Assembly (NCBI GenBank): GCA_900208305.1
Contig: OAPG01000003.1
Coordinates: 1,240,001 to 1,304,000 of the forward strand
Length of the DNA stretch: 64,000 nucleotides
Direction: 5' to 3'
Source: Melanopsichium pennsylvanicum
Taxonomy: Eukaryota; Basidiomycota; Ustilaginomycetes; Ustilaginales
Made by a program: the position numbers and the translations under genes. The notes under the pieces were generated by a model, which ran no database searches, was not told the origin of the DNA, and was given only the letters and a program-made list of their open reading frames with translations. Positions 53,701-62,701 of this stretch are shown here, piece by piece. How positions within the stretch are numbered: position 1 is the stretch's first letter; each line of letters begins with the position of its first letter.

Positions 53701-54074
53701 TGCAGAAGCTGCTGACCCAGTTGCTCGACACGAGAGAGATCTTGGTCGTCTTGTGGGGCAGTATCAGAACCTTGGAAGAAGAGCACGGCAGCTATCGCAA
53801 ACCGAAAGGCGTCCAATAGCCATTGTTTGTCTTGGATAGTGCGACAGAGGGTCTGAGCGTGAGCAGAGATTTCTTCGACGAGATCATCGCGCGATGGCGC
53901 TTTCGCGAATCGGGGAGAGGTGGAAGCGGTGGAGCCATGCCAGGACTCAATCAGCTGGATCCATCGCCGCTGATTTTGACGTTCGGAGGAATGAATTGTT
54001 GATTTGGACTTGCGAGTTTTGGTGGTGCTAGGACCCGCAGCTGATTGCGGATCTGTTGGGACCATCATGATCAT
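50763..54074 (-). CDS. SEC39: Sec39-domain protein (NBAS/Sec39-like, Dsl1 tether complex)
   Basis: Probable subunit of the ER tether that receives COPI vesicles from the Golgi. The frame starts at 54155 with a non-ATG codon; the first ATG is at 54074, giving 1103 residues. The protein is almost entirely helical. Towards the C-terminal third is the best family match: LISRMLATQADAYRSPELVLDLANKIC, LIEARCLAMLADAAVASEDFEDAAQFCSRLVEK and LAWKSCYQLSKHPGW, which follow the Sec39/NBAS pattern (AYRxPExxLDLAxKLC, ARxLAxLADAA, W..CYQ...HP). The tail (about 940-1103) is Gly/Ala-rich, including a run of Ala, and less conserved. Confidence is moderate because Sec39 proteins diverge strongly. Confidence 0.75.
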   Translation of the reverse strand: MIMMVPTDPQSAAGPSTTKTRKSKSTIHSSERQNQRRWIQLIESWHGSTASTSPRFAKAPSRDDLVEEISAHAQTLCRTIQDKQWLLDAFRFAIAAVLFFQGSDTAPQDDQDLSRVEQLGQQLLQLAIHSIALPYLNTVKMQNAQSSTVEAIEKAVEKFEQWSRRLSLFERLQGSTGMLGLPNLPLRLVLEEETSTVLLCLSSLPHGAELVGSVLQGLSWLVQESATVRLPILAQLLTSAGADYESLSASGLLVCWKDGSESSVWASGPGVRSLTLRELVDFYRGILGTLQQTKSDSEVQALLVALSKGTQGQDAQQAIAELYNTLSASSSDHAEVQSSAINAQRVNDQRFDLPSVKSLFNKVSATGTSIEGRKQLAQQCISTRNTAAVAKRLTQLVDTHDNATVRSFTLSAVSEASKPYKLAPLAAAVLYARPAVGEFRLDLNTSQTLLKEAESLVLQLVRGQNAQKAKDSNLGEALRSVFAVDQRSVVPACQLLALLSATSAEETAALLHEAQQHLAWLRDISALFQDSSSKCVGIDLCWLSAFGGAQQTNGVEKEQASAFEKLLASFSTSHPPPSSFGGRQERPSTADTQMLRYRAAWDQFFHTMLALCGPSSSAPFALVSQSQSLQLLLRAVLREGDVDLYKTLSASSTTTSTLSETQLEDLVLRVSMELFDRANVASTRSRDIRLSSDILSALSSSSSRGKAQKGFIEACCRLSSFKIKSLVKPAAVIEPKEIRETKDKLELISRMLATQADAYRSPELVLDLANKICGEDGGGTVEDKVLIEARCLAMLADAAVASEDFEDAAQFCSRLVEKTTTTWRRSGDLSEVQQQKRVVLGDLAWKSCYQLSKHPGWQDTPSRITMLCHAMSICPATQLNAMLRQYTMLDLQMKEELEGGKVYASTKKAAAAAAAGGGIGIGGGWSMGGARGMGDVFTAQTAATMGAGLVGTAANLLPLSFSPLSYFGGSSYTDVKGNSASIVGGGSVNEQANAAIGVGVGRSNVDERTAKLFDFDSVSGASNSQVAGERGYVDPTERAVRAARAARDFLGWKHSTVQQDQNSNGEENDGRVLSRQGGGATASGFGGFSLSKGVGWLIGDERH

Positions 54075-54798
54075 GGCGAGGCTGCGACTAGACTTTCGGT
54101 GTCGTATCAGAGATGAGCTCACGGTCGGAAATGATGCGGTAGAAGCTTGATTCAATAGTAGTTCAAGAAAGTTTTAAGAATAAGAGAAACTTGATCTGAG
54201 GTGAAGACCTTTCCTTTCCTCTCTTTGTCACAGTTCGTCGATCAGAGTGGAGCGATTCGCAAGGAGCGGAAGAGTAAAACAGGGGTGGGGCAGAATATGG
54301 AAGTGATGAAGGTTGTCGTGAAGTGAAGGGAAGAATGTGCAAGCGAGAAAAGGAGAGAGCATGACAAGCTATACACACTATGTACGTCTAGTTACACAGC
54401 GACCCACGCACACTCACAACTCTCTAGCTTCCGAATCCCGAAATTCACCCTCCTCTCACGCTTTGTGACGCACAGACGCTTTCTGTCTCATTTAACAGCA
54501 CAGACTCAATCTTGACACGCCAGTCCAAGTAGCAAAGCAAGCAGCGTGGTGTATTGAGCCAGTAGCTGGTGGTATCGAAAGGGAAAGAGACGCAAAACGA
54601 GATACCGGTGACAATAAACATGGCCGAGAAGGACTTGGGGTAAATAAAAATACAAGATACGGGCCAGCGCTAGTGGCAATGAAATAAGTTGCTGTGCGGC
54701 AGAGAGTGTGCGCAAGACTTGAGCGCTGTTGTTGGAAAATGCTCGCTAGGTGAGTACCGACATGAAGACAAGAAAGAATCGACATGCGTGAGGGTCGA
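54075..54798. other. Intergenic between SEC39 and the second Zn2Cys6 gene
   Basis: 724 bp, both neighbours on the minus strand; it holds the SEC39 promoter and the Zn2Cys6 gene 3' end. No gene seen. Confidence 0.6.
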
Positions 54799-57202
54799 TC
54801 AACCCGAGCCACTACTGATACTCTGCAAAAACGTGATGATGGAATTGTCATCGTACGTGTCCCAGTTCATCGGATATGCTGGAGGTACAAGACTCTCTGA
54901 CAAGTATTGAACGGTACCTGCTCCCGCATAGTGCTGTGCACGTGCCCCGGTGTGATGGGTTTGTCCATGCTTGTGCCCGTGGCCACCATGGCTGTTGTGG
55001 AACATTATGGACGGGTCTGTTGCTGCGTAATGACCATGCGCGCCCTGCGGTGAGGAAATGGACAACAGAGAAGGCGATCCTGACGCTTGACTGCCACTGC
55101 TGCCCGGATTGTGATAAAGGCCATGCTGACCGTTGCCATTGCTGTGACCGTAGCTCCTTGGCATGTACATACCTCCTCCTCCTCCTGCCCCGCTGCCACC
55201 ACCGTTGCGAGGAGACGCGTCAGGAACATAAGGGGACCCGGAAGAACCATTCGATGCGAGCGCGGGGCCACCAACAGCATTGGAAAGTTGGGTGAAAGGA
55301 TTGAGCCCCATGGCCCATTTCGCATCCTCAGATATCACCAAATCCTCTGCGTTGACAGGCGAGTTCTCGTTGATCGAGATGGTCGAAGGCAGCTTCTTGC
55401 AACAGAATCGCAGAAAGCGAGCCAAGTACGATCCTTGCTCCAGGTGATTCTCGAGCGAGGGCGAAGTTGCATCGGCGGCCTGGCGAATGGCAGAACAAGC
55501 TTGGATGGCGAGCTCCTGGGGCATCGCACGCCAATTATCACAGATCCATACAGCGGCGACTGCAAGGTTGAGGATGACAATGTCATGCACGTATCGGTAG
55601 TATCCTGCTTGACCGTAAGGACCGTTGAGCAACTCGAACAACTGAACCGAAAGCTCGGAGCATTTCTGGAACGCGGTCTGACGATCGTGTGCGAACGATG
55701 GCCCTGAAAGCAAGGGCGAGTTGTAGATTGAGTACAGCGCGCGGTGGTAGTTGAAGAGGGTGTTGGTGTCGTGGAAGAGCAGGCATGGACGCCCGGAATG
55801 CTGACATGGGATCTCGCTCGCTGTTGGGTTCATCCAAACGGAGCTAGAGCACGTCTGTGCGGTGATGCCCATCTTGACAAGTCTTGCGTTGCGCAGACAA
55901 GTTGCGCGGCTGATCTGTGACGGATTCGGGCTTCTGGCATTGGATTGCTTGAGCGAAGAGATGAGATCACGCTTGATGTTGGCATTCTCGCGCGAGGCTG
56001 CCAGACGCACGTCGATGTCCTGAACCATGTCTCCGAGTGAGTCGATCCATTCGCGAGGGTCGGGTAAAAGACTTGGGTCGATGGCGGGAGGAAGATGTCG
56101 CTGGTCACGATAGCCATCCTCGAAACAAGAGAGTTGCAGGATGGTGCGCTGCGACTGGATGAATGACCTCGAGGGAGCGTGCTTGGAGCGCTTCTGTGAA
56201 CCGAAGAGCTCGTGCAAGCCGAGCTCAAAGGCTTGTGTGATGGCGAGCCTCACTTTGCGCCAACTGCTACCGTCTTTGGGATGCTTCCACATGGCCAGGA
56301 TGGAGAGAGACTGAATGATCTCGAGCTGTGGCGGAATGTCATCCGCTGCGATGCGCGAAAGCGCGGGCTTTAGGAACTCGAGCGAGTCGAGGTAGCGATC
56401 GACTTTGACAAACTTGGAGGAGACGGTACAGACAGCGGCGAGCAGAATGCGGTAGTCGGGATTTGACTTGAGCGCCTTGAGGGTATAAATGTGGCAGTCT
56501 AGGAGCGCAATGATGGGATTGAGACGGTGATAGTAGAAGCGAACGAGCTCTGCGACCTCTTGCTCATCAAATAGTCCGGCTGAGATGACGGACTCGATGA
56601 GGGGTCGACCGACGGTGGAAGTGGAAAGCTTGACAGCCGGTTCTTCTTGAATGTGGGAATGCAATGTGGAGGAAAGAAGAGCTTTGGAAGCAGTGCTTTC
56701 GGATGAAGACGTGTCGAGCAAGCTTTGTACGGAGAACGGGTTGATGGATGCTGAGGTGGATGTGTCGGATACTGCGTTGGGGCTGGGACTTGCCGACTCT
56801 CGTGTCTGGCTCTTGGATTTGAGAGGTGTGGAAGTGGTAAGCCTTGTTGGTTGACCTTCGAGCTTGATACCTCGATGATGCGATGGCACCACACATTGGA
56901 TGTTGAGTCGGAGACAGCGGGTGCAGCTGTTGGAATCGTCTGGGAAGATGCATCGTGACTGTGAGCCGGATCAGGGGATGGGCAGAGAATAAGGATGTTA
57001 GCTTTGCGCGGTGGTGAGGCCAAAGGGTTCGAAGGGTTCGCATGGTTCGAGACAGATGAGGGCAATGATCAAAACGCGTTTAGCAAAATGCAAGGAGATT
57101 GTAAGCACTCACCTTGATCTTGCGACAGCCCGAGCAAGCTCGCCTATCAGCAAAGGGCGTAAACTGCTCCTTGGGGATGACGTCGCACTTGGCAGGAGGC
57201 AT
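54799..57202 (-). CDS. Zn2Cys6 transcription factor with intron inside the zinc cluster
   Basis: Nuclear regulator. Exons 57202-57113 and 56958-54799 total 2250 nt (749 residues). The intron (GTGAGT...CTCACAG, 154 bp) splits the DNA-binding domain between RKIK and SRC. The joined cluster reads C-x2-C-x6-C-x8-C-x2-C-x6-C (RRACSGCRKIK then SRCIF...CTRCLRLNIQC), so unspliced reading would lose half of it. The middle domain is at about 165-450 (LVRFYYHRLNPIIALLD; LAMWKHPKDGSSWRKVR; PDPREWIDSLGDMVQDIDVRLA). The C-terminal 170 residues are Gly/Ser/His-rich. Its middle domain aligns with the 1113-residue factor at 35674-39015. A copia element sits 818 bp upstream of its start. Confidence 0.92.
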
Positions 57203-58015
57203 GATGATGCTTGGAAAGATAAGCAACGTAGGATATGCTACAAGCACTGACTAGCCAAGCCAATTTGTGCTTTATATGATGTTGTGTGAGAGATGCTGAT
57301 CAGACCATAGAATGGTGCGTGAGGCGATACTGGGAAGCGTTTTGGCGGCTGGATTAGCGGAGTTTCTATGTATTCGGGTAAGGAGCTGCGCGCGTTAGCG
57401 ATGAGAATGAAGCGTGAGGCGAAAGGGCCTATCGTGCTGGTGAATTCGATCAAGAAGGCAATTTAAAAGAAGGTGGCGTTTGCTGAATGGACCCTTAAAA
57501 TAAAAAGGAAGATGATCACAGAGCTTGTTCAATGAGTTCGGGCTGAATGGAGAGCAGGAAGAGACTGATGCGCTGACTGGACCGATCAAAGCTGAAGATG
57601 TTTGTATGGTGGAGACGAGCGCAGGTGTACGATAGCAAAGCGCTAGCTAGCCCGAGCGTTGTTGAAATCCGTTTGGGTTCAAAAAACCAAGAGTGAGTGG
57701 TGGCGTGAGAGCGTACAGATGATGATGCGGTTTTTAAGAAGCTTAGAAGCTTGGAACAGCCGACGTTGAATAGCCGCAGAGGAGCGAATGCGAATGAAGA
57801 AAAGGAGGATAGGTAAGGGTGAAGGAGGTAGAATGAGGTGATGGGAGATGGGAGATGGCAAGCGACGTAATGGGTAACAATTGTGGGTGGAGTGAATGAA
57901 TGTTTCAAGTAGATGAATGCCAAAGGACCAAAAGGACTGACTTTACTACAGTTCTAATACTGTAAATTACAGTCGCTCTCATAGAGAGAGAGTTGAATTT
58001 AGTGTATAGTAAGTA
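57203..58015. promoter_or_regulatory. Upstream region of the second Zn2Cys6 gene, cut by the copia insertion
   Basis: About 0.8 kb between the start codon and the retrotransposon. TACTGTAAATTACAG lies at 57958-57972, 43 bp before the target-site duplication. No gene seen. Confidence 0.6.
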
Positions 58016-58020
58016 CTCTT
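58016..58020. repeat. Target-site duplication CTCTT, left copy
   Basis: CTCTT directly precedes the 5' LTR and recurs directly after the 3' LTR (62949-62953). Five bp is the usual duplication for Ty1/copia elements. Confidence 0.85.
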
Positions 58021-58273
58021 AGTTGAAGCGACGCGATGAAGATCCGACGTTACACAATAAAGACCTAACAAACCAACCACCATCAGCCCGACTGACACAT
58101 ACTCCTTAGACCGACCAATCAGATCCAATAGCTCGGAGCTGAAGCTTCCGGCAATTTCCGGCCAGCTCAGAACTCCCGGCTAGCTTAGTAGTTAGATCAA
58201 GCGAAGCCATAACTCATGTATATACGACACCATCATAGCAGCGCAATAGCCAATAATAGCATTCCCTACAACT
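58021..58273 (+). repeat. 5' LTR (253 bp)
   Basis: Starts AGTTGAAGCG and ends CCCTACAACT, so the ends form the short inverted repeat AGTTG/CAACT in place of the common TG/CA. The exact edge could shift by 2 bp because the duplication is followed by AG. A TATATA box lies at 58219-58224 and AATAAA at 58056-58061. Confidence 0.93.
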
Positions 58274-58292
58274 GATTAAGAGTCTGAAGCTC
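58274..58292 (+). other. Putative primer-binding site, complementary to a tRNA-Lys(CUU) anticodon arm
   Basis: GATTAAGAGTCTGAAGCTC begins at the first base after the 5' LTR. Its complement contains AGACTCTTAATC, where CTCTTAA is the anticodon loop of lysine tRNA with anticodon CUU. It preceeds GAGC, fitting the D-stem. It does not match the 3' end of a common tRNA, so priming by a half-tRNA, as in Drosophila copia with tRNA-iMet, is inferred. Confidence 0.6.
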
Positions 58293-58315
58293 AGCAAAGC
58301 CCAACTCAAGCCAGC

Positions 58316-59371
58316 ATGCCGCCCCGCGCAGATACAGTTGCCCTACTTGACCGCACCATGGCGCTAATTCGCGCAGCCCATGAAGATTGGAGTGAGGACC
58401 AAATCCTCGAAAAGGCATTCAGCCTTATCAACACCAACGCACCTCAAGAACCTAGGGAAGCAGACAAGATCCCGCGATCGGTCATCAGCATCGTTTCCAA
58501 CATTACCAAGCTCAACAAAAACAATTGGGCCGTCTGGCAACCGAAATTTATCAACTGCATTCAGACAATCAAGAACGCAGATAAAATTCTCACTGGCGCT
58601 ATCCCCAAGGACGACGCCAAATATGACGAAGATCTCGACCGACACCTACTCGGCCTCATCCTCGCTGCCTGCAACAACAGCCCCAAGAGCAGGATCGACA
58701 CATATATTGTACGCAATGAAGGCGAAGGCAGTCAACTCGGATCTACCCTGTACCAAAACCTCAAGAAAGTACTCACAATCAATGACGAAGTTAAACTTGA
58801 AGCAATACATGACCGAGTGCATGAAGTGAGACTCATCAACAGAAACATAGTAAATCTAGGTAAGGATCTCGACCAAATCTGGAACGACGCCGCCAGGCTC
58901 GGCGATAAGAGTCTGAGCAACAAGCTCAAGAAATCCACGCTCTACCGGTGCACAAGGTCCGACTGGCTATACCAAAGCACTGTTGACTCGCTAAAGGCAG
59001 CCAGTCCCGCATGTAGCTACGAGTACGCATACCACGCTCTAGCAAAGAAACACCAAGAAGCCGAGCTAGAAGGTCGAATCAAATCAGGTCGCACAAATTG
59101 GCAAGTCAAACCTACTACATTCCACATTCCATCAGCTAGGCAAGCTTCGGGCGAAGACTTCCAAGCCTCAGCCAGAGCCACGCAGTTCAGATCGTCGGGT
59201 AACAAGCAAATCGTCAACGAAGAAGCCTACAAACGCGGCAGACGTGACCCGGCGAACCCTACAGCTCCAGCGAAGTGCTACAAATGCGGTCAACCCGGCC
59301 ACATCGCAATTTTCTGCCCCACACAGCAACCCCAGAACGCTGTACAACTCACCGACGAAGACGCCAAATAG
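58316..59371 (+). CDS. gag: Retrotransposon Gag with CCHC zinc knuckle
   Basis: 351 residues from the ATG at 58316 to the UAG at 59369-59371. The middle shows the UBN2/gag-polypeptide pattern (NNWAVWQPKFINCIQTIKNA). Near the end is a C-x2-C-x4-H-x4-C knuckle (CYKCGQPGHIAIFC), which binds RNA in the virus-like particle. The frame of the following pol is the same, so translation past the UAG would extend Gag into Gag-Pol. Confidence 0.93.
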   Translation: MPPRADTVALLDRTMALIRAAHEDWSEDQILEKAFSLINTNAPQEPREADKIPRSVISIVSNITKLNKNNWAVWQPKFINCIQTIKNADKILTGAIPKDDAKYDEDLDRHLLGLILAACNNSPKSRIDTYIVRNEGEGSQLGSTLYQNLKKVLTINDEVKLEAIHDRVHEVRLINRNIVNLGKDLDQIWNDAARLGDKSLSNKLKKSTLYRCTRSDWLYQSTVDSLKAASPACSYEYAYHALAKKHQEAELEGRIKSGRTNWQVKPTTFHIPSARQASGEDFQASARATQFRSSGNKQIVNEEAYKRGRRDPANPTAPAKCYKCGQPGHIAIFCPTQQPQNAVQLTDEDAK

Positions 59372-59387
59372 GGACGCGAGTGCGCCC
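59369..59387 (+). promoter_or_regulatory. Gag/Pol UAG with a possible hairpin starting at the stop
   Basis: The stop UAG (59369-59371) is followed by GGACGCGAGTGCGCCC. GGG-(A)-CGC at 59371-59377 can pair with GCG-CCC at 59382-59387 around a GAGT loop. A stop followed by G and a GC-rich structure resembles known readthrough sites, for example UAG-GGA in gammaretroviruses. Function is inferred. Confidence 0.45.
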
Positions 59388-62300
59388 TCTCAACAAGCAA
59401 CTCCGGACAACGGCAGCGAAACCTTTTCATCCTCGACTCAGGTGCAACACACCACATGGTGAACGACGCGAGCAAGCTGATCAGCCCAACAAGCAAGAAA
59501 GGATATATTGGTACCGCAGGCCAGGAGAAGCTTAAGGTCGAAGCAATCGGTGACGCAAGTTTGCTAGTAGGAAATGAGACCATACCACTGTTGGACGTTC
59601 TCCATGTACCTCACTTGAATACAAACCTGCTATCCGTTCCCGCTTTGACGACTGAGGGTGCACGAGTGATTTTTGAACAGTCCAGTGCCACTATAATACA
59701 AAATGACGGCACAGCAATCCAAACTGACATTAACAAGAGCAAGAATAGATGGGAAATCACCGGCCACTTGAACGCAGCTAACTTAGACGAACCCCAAGCA
59801 AATGCAACTACTGGCACAGCAGTCGCATTGAACAAGCCAACAGCAAGCAAAGAAGAAATCAGCAGCACACACACAGCAAGCAAAGAAGAAATCAGCAGCA
59901 CACACACAGCAAGCAGCAAGCTCTGGCACGAGCGATTCGGCCACCCAGGCAGAGACAAGACGAAGCAAATCCAAAAACACTACCTAAGCAAAGAAACAAA
60001 GCTATATCACGAAGCAAGAGACTGCAACTGCTGCAGCCAAGCAAAACAAACAAAGGCAAGAATGACAAGCAGCAAAAAGATCGAACCAACCACAGCCCCT
60101 CTCGAACTAGTACATATCGACCTCCTAACAGACCTACGCGGCCACCCGAATTACCATTTTGCATTGGTAGCTGTTGACGATTATTCGTCTTACGTATACG
60201 TCAAGCCGTTATTAGCGAAGTCGGAAGCATTGCAGGCACTAAAGGACTGGGTAACAGCTGCCGAACGCGCTACTGGACAGAAATTAATGAAACTGCGTAG
60301 CGATAACGGAGGAGAGTGGTTTAACCTTTCGGCTATACAATGGGAAAGGGAAATCGGTTTCAAATGGCAACGAACTGTACCACACACCAGCGTGCAAAAC
60401 GGCAAGGCAGAGCGAACAATTAGATCGGTACAAGAGCGAACACGTGCCATGATGTTTCAGCGAGCGGTTCCCAAAGAACTATGGCCCTACGCAGTCCTAG
60501 CAGCAGCACACACGATTAATCTGACACCATCGATTACCGGCAAAATTCCCTACGAAGAATTTTACAAAAGAACAGCCCACGGGCTGGCACAGCAACTGCG
60601 CGTATTTGGATGCCTTGCTTGGGTCCACCTACCAAAGAAAGACCATGTTGGCAAGTACGGAGTCAGAGCCATACCTGGCATCATGGCGGGATACGATGAA
60701 GAACGCAAGGGATGGAGGTTCTACACTCTGGATCATAGCCCCTCAATACGATGGAGCAACTCGGCAACATTCCACGAGCAAAAGGGATGGCACCAAAGGA
60801 GGCAAGTCGAAAGCCCCAAGATCACGGGCGTTGAACACCTTACGATCGAAGATGATGAACATACGTATGATGATACAGAAGAACCCCCGGAATTGGAGTT
60901 TGAAACCACATCGGAGCCAGACATTGATGTACCAGTGATAAACACGCAGAGTGCAGAAAATGAAGAAAATACAGAACACGAAGAAGAAGAAGTCGAGTAC
61001 CTCCTTGGAGAACTCTACACGGCGAATGGAAATACAGAGAGATTGCTAAGAAAGGTGTTTGTGGCAAAGGGGGCGGAAAAGCTGCTTGGCTCAGCCCAGT
61101 CAGCGACGCTAAACCTTACACCAACGCTGAAGGAAGCTTTCAATGGCGATGACGCCCAACAGTGGCATGAGGCCATCAGAAAGGAATTAGAAGGATTGGA
61201 AGCGATGGGAACCTGGGAGATAGTAGATAAGCCAGAGGGAGCGAACCTCGTAGACTCCAGGATAATCCTTAGGCTCAAGCTGGACGCAGATGGAATCCCC
61301 ATCCGCCACAAAGCAAGACTGGTTGCCAGGGGTTTCACACAGCGTGAAGGAATTGACTTTGAGGAGACTTTCGCTCCAGTAGCACCCATCAGTGCAATCA
61401 GAGGCTTACTAGCATTAGCGGTCGAGCGTGATTGGGAGACCCACCAGCTCGATATAACTCAGGCCTACTTAAACTCAACACTCAAGCACGTTATATACAT
61501 GAAACCACCTAACGGGTCAAATGTACCCGAAGGAAAGGTGTATCTTGTCAAGAAAGGCTTATACGGCTTAAAACAGTCCGGAAGGGAATGGCACTTAGAG
61601 TTTGACAAGTTCCTTCGCAGTTCAAACTTCCATCGAGTGGACTGCGCACCGTGCGTATACACAAGGGGAACAGGGGACAACTTTGCCATAGTAGTTATCT
61701 ACGTAGACGACACCCTGATCATTGCACCCAAGTTGGAGGCCGTCAACAAGATCAAGCAAGAAATCAAGCAACGATGGAAGATGGAGGATGGCCAAGAAGT
61801 ATCACATTTTCTAGGAATAAAGCTAACGAGGGACCGTCAAGCCAAAACGCTCGACATGGAACAGAGTGCATACATCAAACAAATCCTGGAAGAGCACTTG
61901 GATAAACGCCGTAGGAAGTCAAGTGTCCCACTCCAAGATATCCCAGTACCCACTACAGTTGCGAGCCCGGCGGAGCGAAAGGCTTACCCGCAAATTGTAG
62001 GTAAGCTCCTGTGGTTAGCAAACGGTACCCGACCTGATATCTCACAAGCTGTTAGCGTGCTTGCACGATACATGACACGGCCATCGAAGGAACACTTCGA
62101 CGCAGCACAAAAGGTGCTATATTACCTCGATCAAACGCAAGACATTTGTCTCCGCTATGGCTCAAGAAAGGGAGAAGAACAGTTACTGGCACATAGCGAC
62201 GCAAACTGGGCCAGCGACCCAACGACTCAAAGAAAGAGCTCATCCGGATCGGCCGTGTTTGTCCACGGAAACCTAGTAGCTTGGAAATCTGCTCTACAGC

Positions 62301-62701
62301 GCTGCACAGCCCTTTCAGCAGTAGAGGCAGAATTTGTTGCAGCAACGGAAGCAGCCAGAGAAATATTATTCTTTCAGCAACTATTCAAGGCCATTGGAAT
62401 TGACACAGGAACACCAACAATCCTGTCTGACAACACCGGCACCATACAGGTAAGCAAAGATCCACAGCAACATTGGAAGCTAAAACACATCGACACAAAA
62501 TATCACTTCATTCGAGACAACGTGCAAGACGGCAAAATTAATATCAAGTACATCAATACAGCGGACAACCTAGCAGACATCTTTACAAAACCGGTGGGAA
62601 AGGAGTCACTGCGAAAGGCAAGAAACGGCATGGGTCTCATCCAGCCACAGAGGCAACGGCCAAGTTGGCCAGCCATCTCGCCCGTTGAGGGAGGCAGTTG
62701 A
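59372..62701 (+). CDS. pol: Retrotransposon Pol: protease, integrase, reverse transcriptase, RNase H
   Basis: About 1110 codons in the same frame as gag; the first ATG is at 59456, which would lie after the protease active site, so ATG initiation is unlikely to give a full product. Protease: ILDSGATHH. Integrase: zinc-binding LWHERFGHPG and CNCCSQAK, then catalytic Asp in VHIDLL, Asp in RSDNGGEW, Glu in NGKAERTIR. RT: LVARGFTQ, QLDITQAYLN, GLYGLKQSGREWH and the YVDD box in VIYVDDTLIIA. RNase H: HSDANWASD, SAVEAEFVAATEA, KHIDTKYHFIRD and the family ending ADIFTKP. The stop codon lies inside the 3' LTR (62699-62701). Confidence 0.96.
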   Translation, partial: GRECALSTSNSGQRQRNLFILDSGATHHMVNDASKLISPTSKKGYIGTAGQEKLKVEAIGDASLLVGNETIPLLDVLHVPHLNTNLLSVPALTTEGARVIFEQSSATIIQNDGTAIQTDINKSKNRWEITGHLNAANLDEPQANATTGTAVALNKPTASKEEISSTHTASKEEISSTHTASSKLWHERFGHPGRDKTKQIQKHYLSKETKLYHEARDCNCCSQAKQTKARMTSSKKIEPTTAPLELVHIDLLTDLRGHPNYHFALVAVDDYSSYVYVKPLLAKSEALQALKDWVTAAERATGQKLMKLRSDNGGEWFNLSAIQWEREIGFKWQRTVPHTSVQNGKAERTIRSVQERTRAMMFQRAVPKELWPYAVLAAAHTINLTPSITGKIPYEEFYKRTAHGLAQQLRVFGCLAWVHLPKKDHVGKYGVRAIPGIMAGYDEERKGWRFYTLDHSPSIRWSNSATFHEQKGWHQRRQVESPKITGVEHLTIEDDEHTYDDTEEPPELEFETTSEPDIDVPVINTQSAENEENTEHEEEEVEYLLGELYTANGNTERLLRKVFVAKGAEKLLGSAQSATLNLTPTLKEAFNGDDAQQWHEAIRKELEGLEAMGTWEIVDKPEGANLVDSRIILRLKLDADGIPIRHKARLVARGFTQREGIDFEETFAPVAPISAIRGLLALAVERDWETHQLDITQAYLNSTLKHVIYMKPPNGSNVPEGKVYLVKKGLYGLKQSGREWHLEFDKFLRSSNFHRVDCAPCVYTRGTGDNFAIVVIYVDDTLIIAPKLEAVNKIKQEIKQRWKMEDGQEVSHFLGIKLTRDRQAKTLDMEQSAYIKQILEEHLDKRRRKSSVPLQDIPVPTTVASPAERKAYPQIVGKLLWLANGTRPDISQAVSVLARYMTRPSKEHFDAAQKVLYYLDQTQDICLRYGSRKGEEQLLAHSDANWASDPTTQRKSSSGSAVFVHGNLVAWKSALQRCTALSAVEAEFVAATEAAREILFFQQLFKAIGIDTGTPTILSDNTGTIQVSKDPQQHWKLKHIDTKYHFIRDNVQDGKINIKYINTADNLADIFTKPVGKESLRKARNGMGLIQPQRQRPSWPAISPVEGGS
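59840..59905 (+). repeat. Exact 33-bp tandem duplication within pol
   Basis: Two identical 33-bp units, each encoding TASKEEISSTH, lie at 59840-59872 and 59873-59905 in the linker between protease and integrase. The duplication keeps the frame. Confidence 0.95.
62687..62694 (+). other. Polypurine tract
   Basis: GAGGGAGG just before CAG and the 3' LTR, the expected place for plus-strand priming. Confidence 0.7.

Noticed and set aside
58021..58022. 7-bp target duplication CTCTTAG with LTR starting TTGAAG
   Set aside because: Possible because AG follows both copies of CTCTT, but the AG also precedes TTGAAG at the 3' LTR and completes the AGTTG/CAACT inverted ends, so a 5-bp duplication is preferred.
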